64,000 bases of DNA from Aradus depressus (GCA_963662175.1 OY759222.1:13836222-13900221); one strand, 5' to 3'. Shown: positions 32,140 to 43,499, counted from the stretch's first letter. The notes: generated by a model not told the origin, from the letters alone. Numbers and translations: made by a program.

Positions 32140-32610
32140 AGTTATATAATCGGACATAAACTCGATTCAGAGTTTTCAACGGAATTTCATGTTTACCGAC
32201 CTCCTCATTCTAAAAATGAAGAAAAAAAAAAAAATTCTTTCTATCTACGAGTATGTAGAACACGATACCTTCCGACAGAATGAATGTATCCTATTATTTT
32301 GCGGCCAAATCGGCCTAAGAGAACGAGGAGGATTCGTAATAACTGCCGTTGTAATCAATATATTGACGCAAAATTTCATAACTAAATTCAAAGTGCTATA
32401 AAGACGAAACCTATTAATATTCCGCGAAATCGATCGAAGAGAAGGACGAGATATTGAAACAAAATTTAGTATGAGAATTGACACTATGTAAGTCAATTAT
32501 TGAGTTTTAGACTAAACGTTCGATTGGCATTGGAGAGAGAGCGAAAACGTAATTGATTAATTCGTGCTTAATTCGGTGAAGTACATAGCCGGTGATTCAG
32601 CGGCTACTTT
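32140..32610. repeat. 'TACTTCCCC' family copy
   Basis: It runs from TATATAATCGGACATAAACT and CAACGGAATTTCATGTTTAC through ATGAATGTATCC, AAATCGGCCTAAGAGAA, AACTGCCGTTGTAATCAATA to the end GAGCGAAAACGTAATTGATT, AATTCGGTGAAGTACATAGC, CGGTGATTCAGCGGC. Both termini are recognisable, so about 470 bp may be one unit. Confidence 0.5.
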
Positions 32611-32869
32611 TATTTATTATATTTTACATTAGAATATAAAACCAACATTACTTATGGAATGATCTGATATATATCCAACTCCAAACATTTGTTATAAATT
32701 ACGTTTAAGTTTTCCTCCTATCCCTTGTAGAATAGCTAAAAAACAATATATTAGTTGTGAGGATTTCAACGGGAAATATAGTAATATTTATTTCTATTAA
32801 ACCATAACATGGTAATAGGATACGTCATTAATATATATGAATATATATTACACGTGAACTTACAAAACA

Positions 32870-33140
32870 TTCTAATATCGAGTATATAATACTGACAATG
32901 GCCTGGGCCGTCTGTCAGGAGAGAGGGTCATAAGAAGCAAAAATAAATAATGAAAGTTAATACTAAATAAAGAAAATTCCTGTGCAATTGTATTAATAAG
33001 ACTTATAAAAATAAAATAAAGAATGTAAGAAGAATAATAATAAAACAGATAAGCAGAAAATAGAAACAGCTATAATAATTGTAATAAAATGGAACAATAA
33101 ACTATAGGTACGTAATAAAAAAAAACAAAGAACAACATGG
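32870..33140 (-). mobile_element. non-LTR retrotransposon 3'-end fragment ('GGCCGT' family)
   Basis: The minus-strand copy has TTGTTCTTTGTTTTT, CTTATGACCCTCTCTCCTGA, CAGACGGCCCAGGCCATTGT and CTCGATATTAGAATGTTTTG. It corresponds to 17150-17480 on the other strand. Confidence 0.55.
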
Positions 33141-33247
33141 ACGTAACTATAAAGAGTTTTTTAATATACTACCTAATTAAATATATAATTTTATTATTTA
33201 ATAATTATATTGTTCAACATGAAATTCCCTGTATTTGATAGCATTCC

Positions 33248-33400
33248 CTATGAATAGACATAGTGAGTGCCAATGCTGTAGTTGAGTATCTGGATGGTCT
33301 CCTCCAGAGAGAAGCTGGCCCTGCCCAGGTACCTCAACCTCCACTCTGTCAGGACAGGACCGACCCCCAGGAAGTGGACCGTGTCCTCCACAGCCCCCAT
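33248..33400 (-). pseudogene. LINE C-terminal scrap
   Basis: The minus frame reads MGAVEDTVHFLGVGPVLTEW, RLRYLGRASFSLEETIQILN, which fits the end of LINE ORF2 (E.V.HFL..CP....R...LG...SLEE.I.ILN). The knuckle cysteine is replaced by glycine (VGPV). The surroundings to 33740 are A-rich without other features. Confidence 0.6.
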
Positions 33401-33499
33401 ACGTAATGAAATGAAAATAAATTTTATTCTAGGACCGAGGTCCCCTAAGAATAAATACTTGAAAGTCACAGAACAGAGAAAAAAATACAAATACTAATA

Positions 33500-34480
33500 T
33501 AAAATATCAGTAATGCAATAAGATATAACTAAATAAGAAAATACAATAAAATAAAAATAAAATATAAATGATGAAATAAGTAAAAAAAAAAAATAATAAA
33601 AAAAAAATAATAATAAAAAAATGATTGAATTAACAGCTTCATTATGAATAAATCATGTAAAAATAAATGTATCTAAATAAATATATAGAAGAACATAAAA
33701 TACATTTTTTTTAAATATATAAAAATCAAGATTATGAAGGAGGAGGAAATCATACAGGGTGTTCCAGATAAACGGGCCACAATCCAAATAATTCTGAAAC
33801 GATTAGTGCTAGCAAAATTTTACAAAGAATGAAAGTTGTACGTCTCAACGATTGGTATGCAATGGTGTAAAAAAAAAATGAAAAATTTTATGTAATAGGG
33901 TTTAAAAGGCCAACGGAAGGAAAGGGTTTCCTTTTAAGCCCTTTAACAATTAACACAATTTAAAAGTACTTAAAAAGTTAGGAAGAACCCAGCAAAAGAA
34001 ATCTTTGTACCTGTAAAACTACCAGAGATATGTTGGTTCAAAATCTGATCTCAGTGTTTGACGTGTTATACCTTTGAAAAGAGTGAGTATTGTAACTGAA
34101 GTTAAGAATGGTTCTTAATGTATTTTTTTCTTTACTTTCATATAAAAATACTCAGATTGTACTAATTATAATAATAGAAGGGCATAATTAGGGTAATATG
34201 GACTCATGCAAATGTTGGTAAAGGCATTATTAAGTATTATTATAAAGCCTGTCTAACCAATAAATAAAGACTTAAGAGCACAAAGGTTACAAATCTATAT
34301 TATGATTTTTTGTTATGACCTTTAAGATAGCATATAAAATTATATACATAAACAGCTATTAAATCTTATTATCGGACAATGGTAACTCTTAGCTCTAAAT
34401 CTCAATTTATTCTTAAGAATAACATTCTCTCCCTTTCATACTATATACTTAAGAAGGGTTCACTTAAAGGACCGGAGGGT
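33500..34480. other. AT-rich stretch; no gene seen
   Basis: The only recognisable motif is ACAGGGTGTTCCAGATAAAC at about 33755-33775, a phrase common at ends of insect repeats. No open frame is supported. Confidence 0.4.
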
Positions 34481-34499
34481 CAAAATATCCAAAAAAAAC

Positions 34500-35125
34500 T
34501 TTTTTTTTTTTGTCTTTTATTTAGAAAGATGCAACTGTTGCTAGGGTGCAACAACCAGAATCCATGATGGTAGGATATGTGAGAGGAAGGCCACCCAGTG
34601 GTCGGTCCTCGGAACGAAAATTTATATTAATTATTAAGACAAGAACAGAAAAAAAAAATATTAATAAGAAAATTATTTAAAAAAAAAAAATTATAAATAA
34701 AAAGAAATTGAAAGACAATTTTGATGGATGGGTAAAAGAGATGATAAAAGTAAAGGAAAATAATGTAAAAAATAAAAAATATTAAGAAGGAATAGGATTT
34801 AAGGAGGCAGTAAGTCGCGGTTCCATCTTCTCTTCAACCTTCGTGGGGGGTTTTGTGGTAAGTGTTGTGAAGATAAAGTACGTATTTCTGGGTTTGTATG
34901 TGTGTAAAGTTTTCTAGAAAAACGTAAGTAGTTTGTATTGTGTCGGGTACTGTGTGTATCATAAGATCGCTATGAAGTGTTCTGTTGTTTATGTATGGGG
35001 TCAGTCTGAGGGTTTTTGACTTAACGCCTGAATTCGTTTGATGTTGGATGTTTTTGCTGAACCGTATATCTGTGATTCGTATGTCCATAATGGTCTCAGT
35101 AAGTAAGTGTAACAGTTCCGTTTTT
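34500..35125 (-). pseudogene. jockey-like LINE, 3' portion with A-tail
   Basis: On the minus strand the frame at 34834-35088 reads TDIRFSKNIQHQTNSGVKSK, TLRLTPYINNRTLHSDLMIH, TVPDTIQTTY, the same element as 20748-21646. The 3' UTR carries GACCGACCACTGGGTGGCCT and TGTTGCACCCTAGCAACAGT and ends in an A run (the T run at 34500-34510). At least one frameshift lies after TTYVF. It is a second, inverted copy of the same jockey family. Confidence 0.85.
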
Positions 35126-35384
35126 GTGTCATGTCTAAAAAACTAAAAAATATATACTATTATAAAAACAGATGTATCTTGAGTTAACTTTGTTTAATGT
35201 TTTTTACATTGTATAATTCCATAAAAATATATACATAAAGTATACCGGTTTCGTCAGCACCAGATTCAAAAGTGACATTTCAGTTTGCTAGGTTGTCATA
35301 TTTGTACAATCCTCAGGTTACCTGAAATAACCTAAGACATTGTCCTACCTTTACATAACATTTACAAATATTTGAGTTATTGGG

Positions 35385-35600
35385 CTTCAACTATGAGGTC
35401 ATATCGCCTATTACCCAAGCGCTCTTTTGTCGCTCTGGTAGATATGAACTCGACTCTACTATATAAGTCCCCAATTTTTCCTACCCTAAATTCTTATTCA
35501 CTTGACGTTGTATAAGCTCGACGGCGTTTCTCGGCCGAGTTTCGAACCCACGATCTTGAGTTCAGTAAACAACACGCTTACCACTGGCTACCGGCGCTCA
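35385..35600 (-). mobile_element. SINE, decayed copy
   Basis: It holds GAGGTCATATCGCCTATTAC, CTACCCTAAATTCTTATTCA, CTTGACGTTGTATAAGCTCG and the head complement CGAACCCACGATCTTGAGTT and GCTACCGGCG. About half of the body is deleted between 35505 and 35530. Confidence 0.75.
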
Positions 35601-36235
35601 AAGTTTGTTTTATTTACAGTGTACATTTTTTATACAAAGTGAAATATATTCTTTACCGTGCATTTGTTTTTTATAAAGCTTATAACTTTTTTTTAATGTT
35701 CTGTCTTCTCTTTACATTGATAGTTCAGTTAGTTTTAAAGTGTGATTAATTCTAATTATTATTACATTTATATTCATTCCATTGAGATTTAAACTTTTTA
35801 ATAATCCACTTATTTACACTTCTGACATTCACCATGAGTCCTTTTAATAATTAATTTAATTGCAGCTTGGATTAATATCCGTTGCATTTGTATTCATGAC
35901 CAGAATGCAAAAATAAACAGGAGCATTTTATAATAGCTTTAATCAGTATGCAATATTTTTTCTAATTTTAATTTATTTTTTAAATTCATTGTAATTAAGT
36001 AATGACTGTTTTAATTATTGGGAATAATTAATAATAATAATTATATAATTTATATTTACTTTACTCTCAAGCTATTTGAACAATTTTATTTTTATTGAAA
36101 GAAAGCAAAAAGCAATTAGTATTGTGCTGAAAAAGTGGTATCGTTAATTTGTGGTTTTTTCCCCCAACTCCAGCGGTGGTTTTTTATTAAAAGGGATTTT
36201 AAGAAAAAATATATATTATTATAAAATTGAAATAA

Positions 36236-36350
36236 ACCCAATTATGCCAACACAAAATGAAATTGAAAGGAGTGATGGGGGGAAGGAGAGGGATCTGTAC
36301 AGATGTGGTTGGTATAAGAAAGTTCTGTAATGACCACATCACATGTTTAA
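36236..36350. repeat. ACCAACCA-family MITE, one arm
   Basis: AAATGAAATTGAAAGGAGTG, GAGAGGGATCTGTACAGATG, TGGTTGGTATAAGAAAGTTC, TGTAATGACCACATCACAT match the right arm of the foldback at 18250-18478. The opposite arm is absent. The stretch 35600-36230 upstream is AT-rich with nothing recognised. Confidence 0.6.
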
Positions 36351-36365
36351 TTTAATTAAACCACA

Positions 36366-36630
36366 GGTAGCATGCTTGCTTATTGGGCTAAGGATCATGA
36401 GTTCGAAACTCGGCCGAGTACCTTAAGTATTTTTATCTGGGAGGTGAACAAATCTTGAGCACGCCGTCCTTCGGATGGGACTTTAAGTGATGGTCCCGAG
36501 CCTGTACGATGTCAGGTATTCGTTAAAGACCATAGTAGAGTCGGGCTCATGTCCAACAGAGTGACGAAAGAGCTCTCTGGTAGTAGGCGATATGACCTCG
36601 TAGTTAAAGCCCGGGCATGAGTCATAATAA
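36366..36630 (+). mobile_element. SINE, variant copy with deletions
   Basis: It reads GGTAGCATGCTTGC, GGATCATGAGTTCGAAACTC (box B), GGCCGAG, TTTTATCTGGGAGGTGAACA, GCACGCCGTCCTTCGGATGG and ends GCATGAGTCATAATAATTTT. The CTACCCTAGGTGAATAAA segment is missing. It belongs to the non-AACCT tail type. Confidence 0.82.
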
Positions 36631-36988
36631 TTTTAAGATTTTGTCCAAAAGAAGTCAGAACATGTGACCCCTTGGGGAATTGAAATTTCATGTTCATGGC
36701 TACAATCGTTTTTGCGGTAGAGACAGCTCACAACTTTTCAATCATATACAAACACCATATGCACAGTCGTCAGGGTACCTTCAAACGTGAAAATCAGTTG
36801 AATCCTCGATCTCGGATTTTCGCACGATTACAATACGTCCCATATATTATAAGTATAAAAAAGTAAAAATGTCATTCACATGCGCGAGAAAGAAACAAAA
36901 TCAATGAATACGCATATAATTGTAGGTTTTTTTAAAAATATTATCAAATAAGTAAATTGTCCTACAAGAAATTTTCTATATTTGATAT

Positions 36989-37569
36989 AGTGATGCCAAA
37001 CTATCGGTCAAACCGATAGTATCGATGGTTCTTAGAGGTTTCGTCCTAATCAGTATTATAACCTACTAGTTAATATATTTTTATTAAATAGTAATATGTT
37101 TTTATAAAAAAAAAAAAAAATTTATTGAGATAAACAAGTTTTTTCAAAATGTATAATGAACAAGTATGTAAACCAAGAATCTAGACTGAAAATAGATTAT
37201 GTTAAAAATATCTATATTTTAATAAAATTTAGCATGATATGTGCTGTTTTATTTTGTGGCCCTAGAATCATCTGCTTGTGGTAAGATGGAAAATGAATAA
37301 ATTAGATGTCTATCTTATTCACAAATAATTTACAGTTCCTCCTTACAAGTCTGGTGCATGTCATGTTTTTGTTATCCCAGGAAAAAATAGTCAAAGAAGT
37401 GTAAAAATTCTGTAAACTTATCATCAAATATAGAGAATATAGGTGGGAAATTGGAAAGTGCAAGACCGCTAATTTTAAATCACAATACAACATAAATATG
37501 ACTATCTAATATATATTCGATGGTCAAATCCAACCGATTAATCGATAATACGAGTAATTTGGCAGCATC
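36989..37569. mobile_element. possible outer hAT-like element around ATCGAT-rich sequence
   Basis: The left end GATGCCAAACTATCGGTCAA resembles the complement of the right end (ATTCGATGGTCAAATCC ... CGATAATACGAGTAATTTGG, CAGCATC). If real, the neighbouring MITE at 37570 inserted at its right edge. The interior (37030-37500) is AT-rich with no transposase. The pairing is imperfect and I see no clear target duplication. Confidence 0.35.
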
Positions 37570-38063
37570 TAGGGATGGTTATCGACCAACAAAACATCGA
37601 TTAATGACATCGATTTCTACTAATTAATCGATACACATATTAATTGTTGGTTATTTATTAATCGAACGCACAAACAAAAGTTAATACAATCAGTCAATCA
37701 CAACTCACAAATGACAAAACACAAATTATTAGAAATTAGAATTAGAAGTAGAACTATTAGAAGGTTACTTTTTACTTATCACCAGTTCACCACAGAGGCA
37801 CTGTGTTGTATCGATAGTCGATACGATAGTCTCCTCCCACTTTTTTAGGCGAGTTGCACTTCGGATGAATTATAATTAATTCATTTTTCTTTTTTTCTCC
37901 TGTTTTTCGGATGAGTTGTAATTTTAATTAAAAATTTAATAATCGTTAAATAATCATCGATTATCCGATTAATCAAACCCAGATGACATCGATTAAAAAA
38001 CACCGATTGTTTTACCAAAACATAGATTATTTCGATTAATCTGTTAATCGATACCCATCCCTA
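37570..38063. mobile_element. hAT-type MITE rich in ATCGAT, 494 bp
   Basis: The termini are TAGGGATGGTTATCGA and TCGATACCCATCCCTA, in inverted orientation. Flanking 8-mers GCAGCATC (37562-37569) and GTAGCATC (38064-38071) differ at one base, as an aged 8-bp hAT target duplication would. Many copies of ATCGATTAATCG occur inside both ends as subterminal repeats, likely transposase-binding motifs. No coding frame. Confidence 0.85.
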
Positions 38064-38529
38064 GTAGCATCCCGTATTTCAGAGAGAATCGGGCCCTGCC
38101 ATCTCCACTGCAGTCATTATAACTAACCAACACATTCTGACTTTCCACACTCATAAGTAAGAAGTAAAATATAAGTATTTAAGTTGTCATAGAAAGTTCT
38201 AGTACTAGTGAAAACTAGAATTGGTTGTCTAGTTGCGGCAATGTTCAGAGTATACCTCCCTAAATCAGACTGGGCATTGTCCTGATTCCCCGCTTATGTA
38301 TTGTCAGCCTCCAGCCATTGTCTTGTCCTTTCAGCTCCTTCTCCTGCCACTTTGACTCCAAACATTTCCCCTTCAACGTCTTTCTTTGTCTACTACCTTC
38401 AACCTCTTTGTCTTTAAGGTCCAATGGAATCCCATTGGTGAACGCTAAATTTCATTTGGACAATAAGTTTTATTTTGTTTTCTTTCAAGGAATCGTTTGA
38501 ATGAAATTTGATATATGACTATTCAACGA

Positions 38530-39060
38530 TCTAGCCAACCTAAAAAAAAAAAATATTTACCTCCCCAGCACGAATTAATAAATTACTTTTTCGCTCTCTC
38601 TACAAAGTCAATAACATTTTCTTATTTTTTCAGGAGGGATGGGGGGACAGCTGCCATCTTGCTCTTTAGCCCTTGGCCCAGAGTCCCTTTATCTCCCCTA
38701 CTGGCATTAAAAGTACATATGAAATTTCGTGCAAATGTATTCCTTACAACGGCAGTTATTAGGTTTTTGTGTTAAGCCCCCCTTCCCTTTGACGGATTTG
38801 GCTGCAAATCAATAGGTGTCATCTTTAGAGAGTTCTGGACACACATATAAAATTTAATGTTGATACATTCATTCTATCGAGAATTATCGAGTTCAAACAC
38901 ACAGACGCACAGATGCCCTTTTTTTCATTTTTGCAATTAGGGGGTCGGAAAACATGTAATTCTATTGAAAACTTTGCTTCGAATATTTGATCGATTACAT
39001 AACTTCCCCTTTACTTCATATAGGGGGGCGGGGGGGAGGGTGGGGGGGGGGGAGTAAAAT
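38530..39060 (+). repeat. 'TACTTCCCC' family, + orientation copy with both ends
   Basis: The left end reads TTTACCTCCCCAGCACGAAT, TAATAAATTACTTTTTCGCT. Modules ACAACGGCAGTTATTAGGTT and ATTTGGCTGCAAATCAATAG follow. The right end reads GATCGATTACATAACTTCCC, CTTTACTTCATATAGG and then a G-rich low-complexity run (39025-39052). It gives the best view of the family's orientation. Confidence 0.55.
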
Positions 39061-39226
39061 GGATTGAATTATTAGAAGTAGGACTATGTATGTATTTTGT
39101 AATTTGTTGCTGTTTCTAGATGTAGATGCGACTTAAAAGCTAATGAAATTAAATAAATTAATTTAAAACAGTTGACGGTGGAACACCATTTTTATTTATT
39201 TATTATATATATATATATATATTTTT

Positions 39227-39573
39227 AGAGGGCGCCGGTAGCTCAGTGGTATGCGTGCTTGACTTCTGAACTCAAGGTCGTGGCTTCGTAGCCCGACCGA
39301 GGCCCTTAGTTTATTTTATCTGGGAGGTAAAATAAACTTAAGCACGCCGTCCTTCGGATGGGAGTTAAACGATGGTCCCGAGCCTGTACGATGTCAGGTA
39401 CTCGTTAAAGACCCCTACCCTAGATGAATAAAAATTTAGGGTAGGCAAAATTTAGGACTCCCACGGTAGACTCGGGCTCATGTCCACCAGAGTGACGAAA
39501 GAGCGCTCTGGTAGTAGGCGATATGACCTCGTAGTTAAAGCCCGGGCATGAGTCATAAAACCTAACCTAACCT
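39227..39573 (+). mobile_element. tRNA-derived SINE, full-length copy
   Basis: It is complete from GAGGGCGCCGGTAGCTCAGT (box A) to GAGTCATAAAACCTAACCTA and a further ACCT. Box B is mutated here (GGCTTCGTAGCCCG). Similar T-rich sequence TATATTTTT precedes (about 39218-39226) and follows (39572-39581), compatible with a target duplication. No promoter of a host gene is nearby. Confidence 0.93.
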
Positions 39574-39646
39574 ATATTTTTTTATTGTTTATCTACTAAT
39601 TTTTTATATTATTTATTTAATTATTATTTTTTCATTTCACTTTTGT

Positions 39647-39909
39647 ATATCGTCACCTTAATACTACAACTAGATAACTTGAAAATCGGCATGTATGGGA
39701 TAATGGTACCATTAGTTGTATTTTGCAGGTATCTTTGTTGTGCTAGAAGTAGACAACTCTAAGAAAATATGTTGAGAACTTATGTAAAAATGTCAGTAGT
39801 TCAATTTGGGTCATTCTACAACGGCTGATTAAAAAAAAAAAGAAAGATTTGCGTTTTTCTCAAAACTGAAATTTCGAGATGTCTAGTTGTAGTATTAAGG
39901 TGACGATAT
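39647..39909. mobile_element. MITE with perfect 28-bp terminal inverted repeats
   Basis: The left terminus ATATCGTCACCTTAATACTA, CAACTAGA is matched exactly in inverse by TCTAGTTGTAGTATTAAGGT, GACGATAT at the right. The outer TA suggests a TA target duplication. The body of about 207 bp has no open frame. Perfect ends indicate a fairly young insertion. Confidence 0.9.
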
Positions 39910-40533
39910 AGCAATAGGGAAATATAAAAGATAACATAATACTCAGTGGAGGATGTTGACAAATAAATTCCCGATTTGCAGAATTACTTGAATGGAAAAA
40001 CAAAAAAAATAAATAAAATAGATAAAAAAAATGATTTCGACTTACAGCTCACACCTCCTCCCCCACTCAAACGTTCAAAGTGACCTACACAATGACACGA
40101 AATAATGACCTCCAATGGTATTGTGGAGCTCAAATGGCCCTCATCTCATGAATCATACGTATCATGTACATGACAGACATATACATATTGCACAGGTCAT
40201 CGAGTCTGATTTAGCATCTACCCTTCGATCAGCTACCAGACGACAATACCTTCAGGGCTGACAAGGACCTGGACAAGACAGCCTGTGGTACGGCAGGTCT
40301 CATTCAATGACACCTGGGGTTTCCCCGTTAGTAGTATGAACGAGGCACTGAACGCCTTCACGAGAAACTTAGCTGTTTCCTCGCTCTGGTGGAAGTCTAT
40401 ATATATATATGTGGTGGGCTGGTGTTTTACACCTAGGGACCTAAGCATCCAGTGCTCTTATCCCTTCCCTGGAAGCGCTGGGCTTCCCCCTTATTTTATT
40501 ACCTGTATGTTTATACTACCTAAACCAAGTTCT

Positions 40534-41200
40534 TCATAAAGTGCTCAGTCTCCCAGTTTCCTTAATGAACCGGAGAATGTTTTCACAGTCCAATCTTTTA
40601 AAGTCCTCCTCTGCGATTACATCTCCATCAAAGATACGGAATCTCGTTCGCGCATATCCCGAGCAGATGCCCAGGAAGTGTGCCGCCGTTTCGTCTTCTT
40701 CCCCACATCTATCGCAGATACGACTGTTCTGGACTCCCACAGTGTGTAGATGTCAATTGAACGGACCATGTCCTGTGAGAACTCCAGTCAGTTGCCTAAG
40801 CTCGTTCCTTTTGAGGTTCAGGATCCCGCTTTCAGAACTCTGGACTCCCCTCCCAGGAAAATCTTCGACTGTCTGTGGTATTTTCTCTCCATGTACGCTC
40901 CAAAAGATCCTTAGTCCACTCTTTATACCGGGTTCGGTATGCCTCCCGAGATATTACCAGCACCGGCTCTGGCCCCATAAAAGGCTTACTTGAACCTTCC
41001 TTGGCTAGTCGGTCCGCCTCTTGGTTTCCCTGGATCCCCGAGTGTCCGGGAACCCAGTAGAGTCCAACCTTCTTGCAGTTTCCTAGGATGTTTAACTGAT
41101 TTGCGCACTCCCTTACCAGCTTTGATCTGATTTCCGCGCTGACAAGTGCTTGAAGTGCTACTTGACTATCGGAGAAGATTTTCACCTCCGTTGGGGTAGG
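40534..41200 (-). pseudogene. I/R1-type LINE fragment: RNase H domain and C-terminal knuckle
   Basis: The minus frame 40832-41185 reads MKIFSDSQVALQALVSAEIR and, further on, GLYWVPGHSGIQGNQEADRL, AKEGSS. This is an RNase H domain with the aspartates of FSDSQ and QEADRLA and the conserved WVPGHSG. A frameshift near 40838 leads into LNLKRNELRQLTGVLTGHG and then (40534-40740) CDRCGEEDETAAHFLGIC, ending ILRFIKETGRLSTL. RNase H removes the RNA strand during reverse transcription. A related C-terminus lies at 13100-13453. The frame at 40233-40448 beyond it is not supported. Confidence 0.85.
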
Positions 41201-41380
41201 ATGGGCGTCCTAAATGTTGCCTACATAAGTAGGAGGCGGAGGCTCGACTTGGTGGCGCCGCTGTTTGGCTGTTTATGTTTGTCGGTCTCAAGTGCTCCCT
41301 ATGCTACTTCCAGTAATTGGCATTGAACCCTTCTAGTTAGAGACTATCAGTGTATTAAAAGGTACTATTTTATGTTTTAG

Positions 41381-41517
41381 TGTAAAGACAGACATCCTGC
41401 CGGACGGTGCCAAGAGCCAACTGTTCATTGCCAATGTGGGACCTGCAGATTCTGGCAATTATACCTGCTCTCTGGGGGAGGAGACTGTCACTTCTGTCTA
41501 CGTGGCGGTCATTACAG
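41381..41517 (+). CDS. dpr: dpr-family gene, exon for second half of Ig domain 2
   Basis: The exon follows TATGTTTTAG and precedes GTGAGC. Joined to the previous exon it restores the codon AG|T and encodes SVKTDILPDGAKSQLFIANV, GPADSGNYTCSLGEETVTSV, YVAVITG. This contains the Ig signature D.G.Y.C with the second disulfide cysteine, in the Dpr form ADSGNYTC, followed by the last strand. The pair of cysteines (IELRC and NYTC) and the tryptophan complete a canonical Ig fold. It ends in phase 1. Confidence 0.92.
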
Positions 41518-42104
41518 GTGAGCTATTTTAATAGGCAACGGTCGGGGGAGGAACAGCATAAAATGACCCTTGAATTACACGTTTACTTAGAGAAAAGTAA
41601 GTGTAAAATGAAAGTAGTCTACTGAATTAATAAATATTATCCGATTATAATAAATCCGTTGACCGCGTTAAATTGGACTCTTCAATCCTAAAGAAATACG
41701 TATTGTAATAATTACAATATAAGTAAGTTATTATTCACGACCATATTATTGAGACTCCTTTCTGAAAACGACATCTATGAAATTTTCAAGCACATGTTAC
41801 AAATAGTCTCCAAGAAAATTTGGTCTGGACACAGGGATTAAAATCACAGAAATTAAATTAAACTTTCTGACAAATCAGAAAAATGTTTTATTATTAAATT
41901 ATTTTTTATAATAATTCTCAAATTAAACATAATAAACTACAAGTAATGTTAAATATTATGAAATTGTATATATTTCTTCAATTGAACATTTAAGGAACAA
42001 TGCATATGAAGGCCAACATTACTTTTTCGATAAACTTTTCTGATTCTCTTACAACAAAAAGCACAATATATGTTGTTGTTTTTAATTATAACATTAATGG
42101 TTAG

Positions 42105-42366
42105 GTTTTATGACTCATGCCCGGGCTTTAACTACGAGGTCATATCGCCTACTATCAGAGCGCTCTTTCGTCACTCTGGTGGACATGAGATCGTCTCTAC
42201 TATGGCAGTCCTAAATTTTGCCTACCCTAAATTTTTATTCACCTAGGGTAGGGGTCTTTAATGAGTTCCTGACATCGTACAGGCTCGGGACCATCGCTTA
42301 TCGTCCCAATCGAAGGACGGAGTGCTTAATTTTATTTTACCTTCCAGATAAAATAAACTAAGGGCC
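42105..42366 (-). mobile_element. SINE, head-truncated copy inside a dpr intron
   Basis: On the minus strand it begins at GGCCCTTAGTTTATTTTATC and runs to the tail CATGAGTCATAAAACCTAAC. The tRNA-like head is missing. It lies in the 41518-42869 intron. Confidence 0.88.
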
Positions 42367-42469
42367 TATAACATTAGTGTATTTCTATTTGAATAAGAAA
42401 TTAAGTAATTCTTGGAATGAATAAAAAAAAAAAAAAAATAGTACAACAAAAAAGGAAAAGACGTCGGTA

Positions 42470-42810
42470 AATCACCGGCATTATACTTCCCCAGTATGAA
42501 TTAATAAATTCAGTTTTCGCTCTCCCTCTTAAACCAATCTACTATTCGGGCTAAAAATCATGAATTTTCATGTTTTTAGTGCCGATAATACATGTTAATA
42601 CATCGGCAGTTATTGGAGTTTATGATTTGAGCCCCTCTGATCCCTCCCTTCCCTTTGGTAGGTTCTGGATAAACATATACAATTTTGTGTTGATGCATTC
42701 ATTCTATCGGGAGTTTTCGAGTTCACAAACACATTTTTTAAAATCATTTTTGGAATCAAGAGGTCGGAAAACATGAAACCGATTACATAACTTCCCCTAT
42801 ACCTTGTGAC
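42470..42810 (+). repeat. 'TACTTCCCC' family copy in the last dpr intron
   Basis: The left end ATCACCGGCATTATACTTCC, CCAGTATGAATTAATAAATT and the right end AACCGATTACATAACTTCCC, CTATACCTTGTGAC are both present, with GCAGTTATTGGAGTTTATGA and GATGCATTCATTCTATCGGG modules between. It ends about 60 bp before the terminal dpr exon. Confidence 0.6.
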
Positions 42811-42869
42811 AAAATGTGACATTCCTTGTTTTTTCCTGACACGCCTTCATTTAATATTACATGTTGCAG

Positions 42870-42967
42870 GTGAATCTCCAGCTGCAATGCAACATGGCTC
42901 CGCTGCACTCACTGCAAGCTGGACATTTCTTACGATCCTCTCAGCCACTCTCTCTGCCCTCAGTTGA
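42870..42967 (+). CDS. dpr: dpr-family gene, terminal exon
   Basis: The exon follows TTACATGTTGCAG. Joined in phase 1 it reads GESPAAMQHGSAALTASWTF, LTILSATLSALS and stops at TGA 42965-42967. G(E)xPAAMQHG directly after the second Ig domain is a hallmark of Dpr proteins. The final 20 residues are hydrophobic with no cytoplasmic tail, which fits a C-terminal GPI-attachment signal or very short membrane anchor. AATAAA follows 14 bases after the stop. Confidence 0.92.
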
Positions 42968-42980
42968 CTTCAAACTGAAA

Positions 42981-42986
42981 AATAAA
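42981..42986 (+). promoter_or_regulatory. candidate polyadenylation signal for the dpr gene
   Basis: AATAAA lies 14 bases downstream of the TGA of the terminal dpr exon. The following 300 bp are AT-rich, so more distal signals are also possible and the 3' UTR may be longer. Confidence 0.5.
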
Positions 42987-43499
42987 TTATATCAAATTTC
43001 CCTCATCATTGTTGTAATCACTTTGTATATATGTACATAATAATATATATATATATTATAATTTGTTGCTTCGGATGTATAATTGTATTATATAATTGAA
43101 AGAAGAAGGAAAGAATGATAATATTTCGAATGTCAAAATATTGTTAATATTATCAACGAAAATATTATCAACTTTGGTACCTATTATATCATTTATTGTA
43201 AAATATATCAATGGTAAAATTTTAATCCACGAATATATCCTGAAAATTGACTTATAATGATAAAAAAGGATAAACTTTTTCACCGTAGGGCACGAATAAT
43301 CAATTTTTCTTATTGTATCTAAGACCTCAGGTCTATAGGCTATTTATTTTTTAGTCTTGGCTCATATTCTCTATTTTTTCTTTAACTAATTTTTTTTTAT
43401 TTATGCAATTAACACCAAGATTATTTTTCCGACTATAATAAACTAGTGCCAAAATATGAAATTAAAACAAAAAAAAAGTCGTACTTTTCCAAAATGAGT

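Larger units (their letters stand above)
12863..41380 (+). other. 28.5-kb dpr intron filled with repeats
   Basis: The intron starts GTATGG and ends TTTTATGTTTTAG and splits the codon AG|T. Its content is almost entirely transposon-derived (listed separately): SINEs, LINE fragments on both strands, hAT and other MITEs, foldbacks and minisatellites. Long introns splitting the second Ig domain are usual for Dpr genes. I found no convincing extra host exon inside. Confidence 0.8.
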
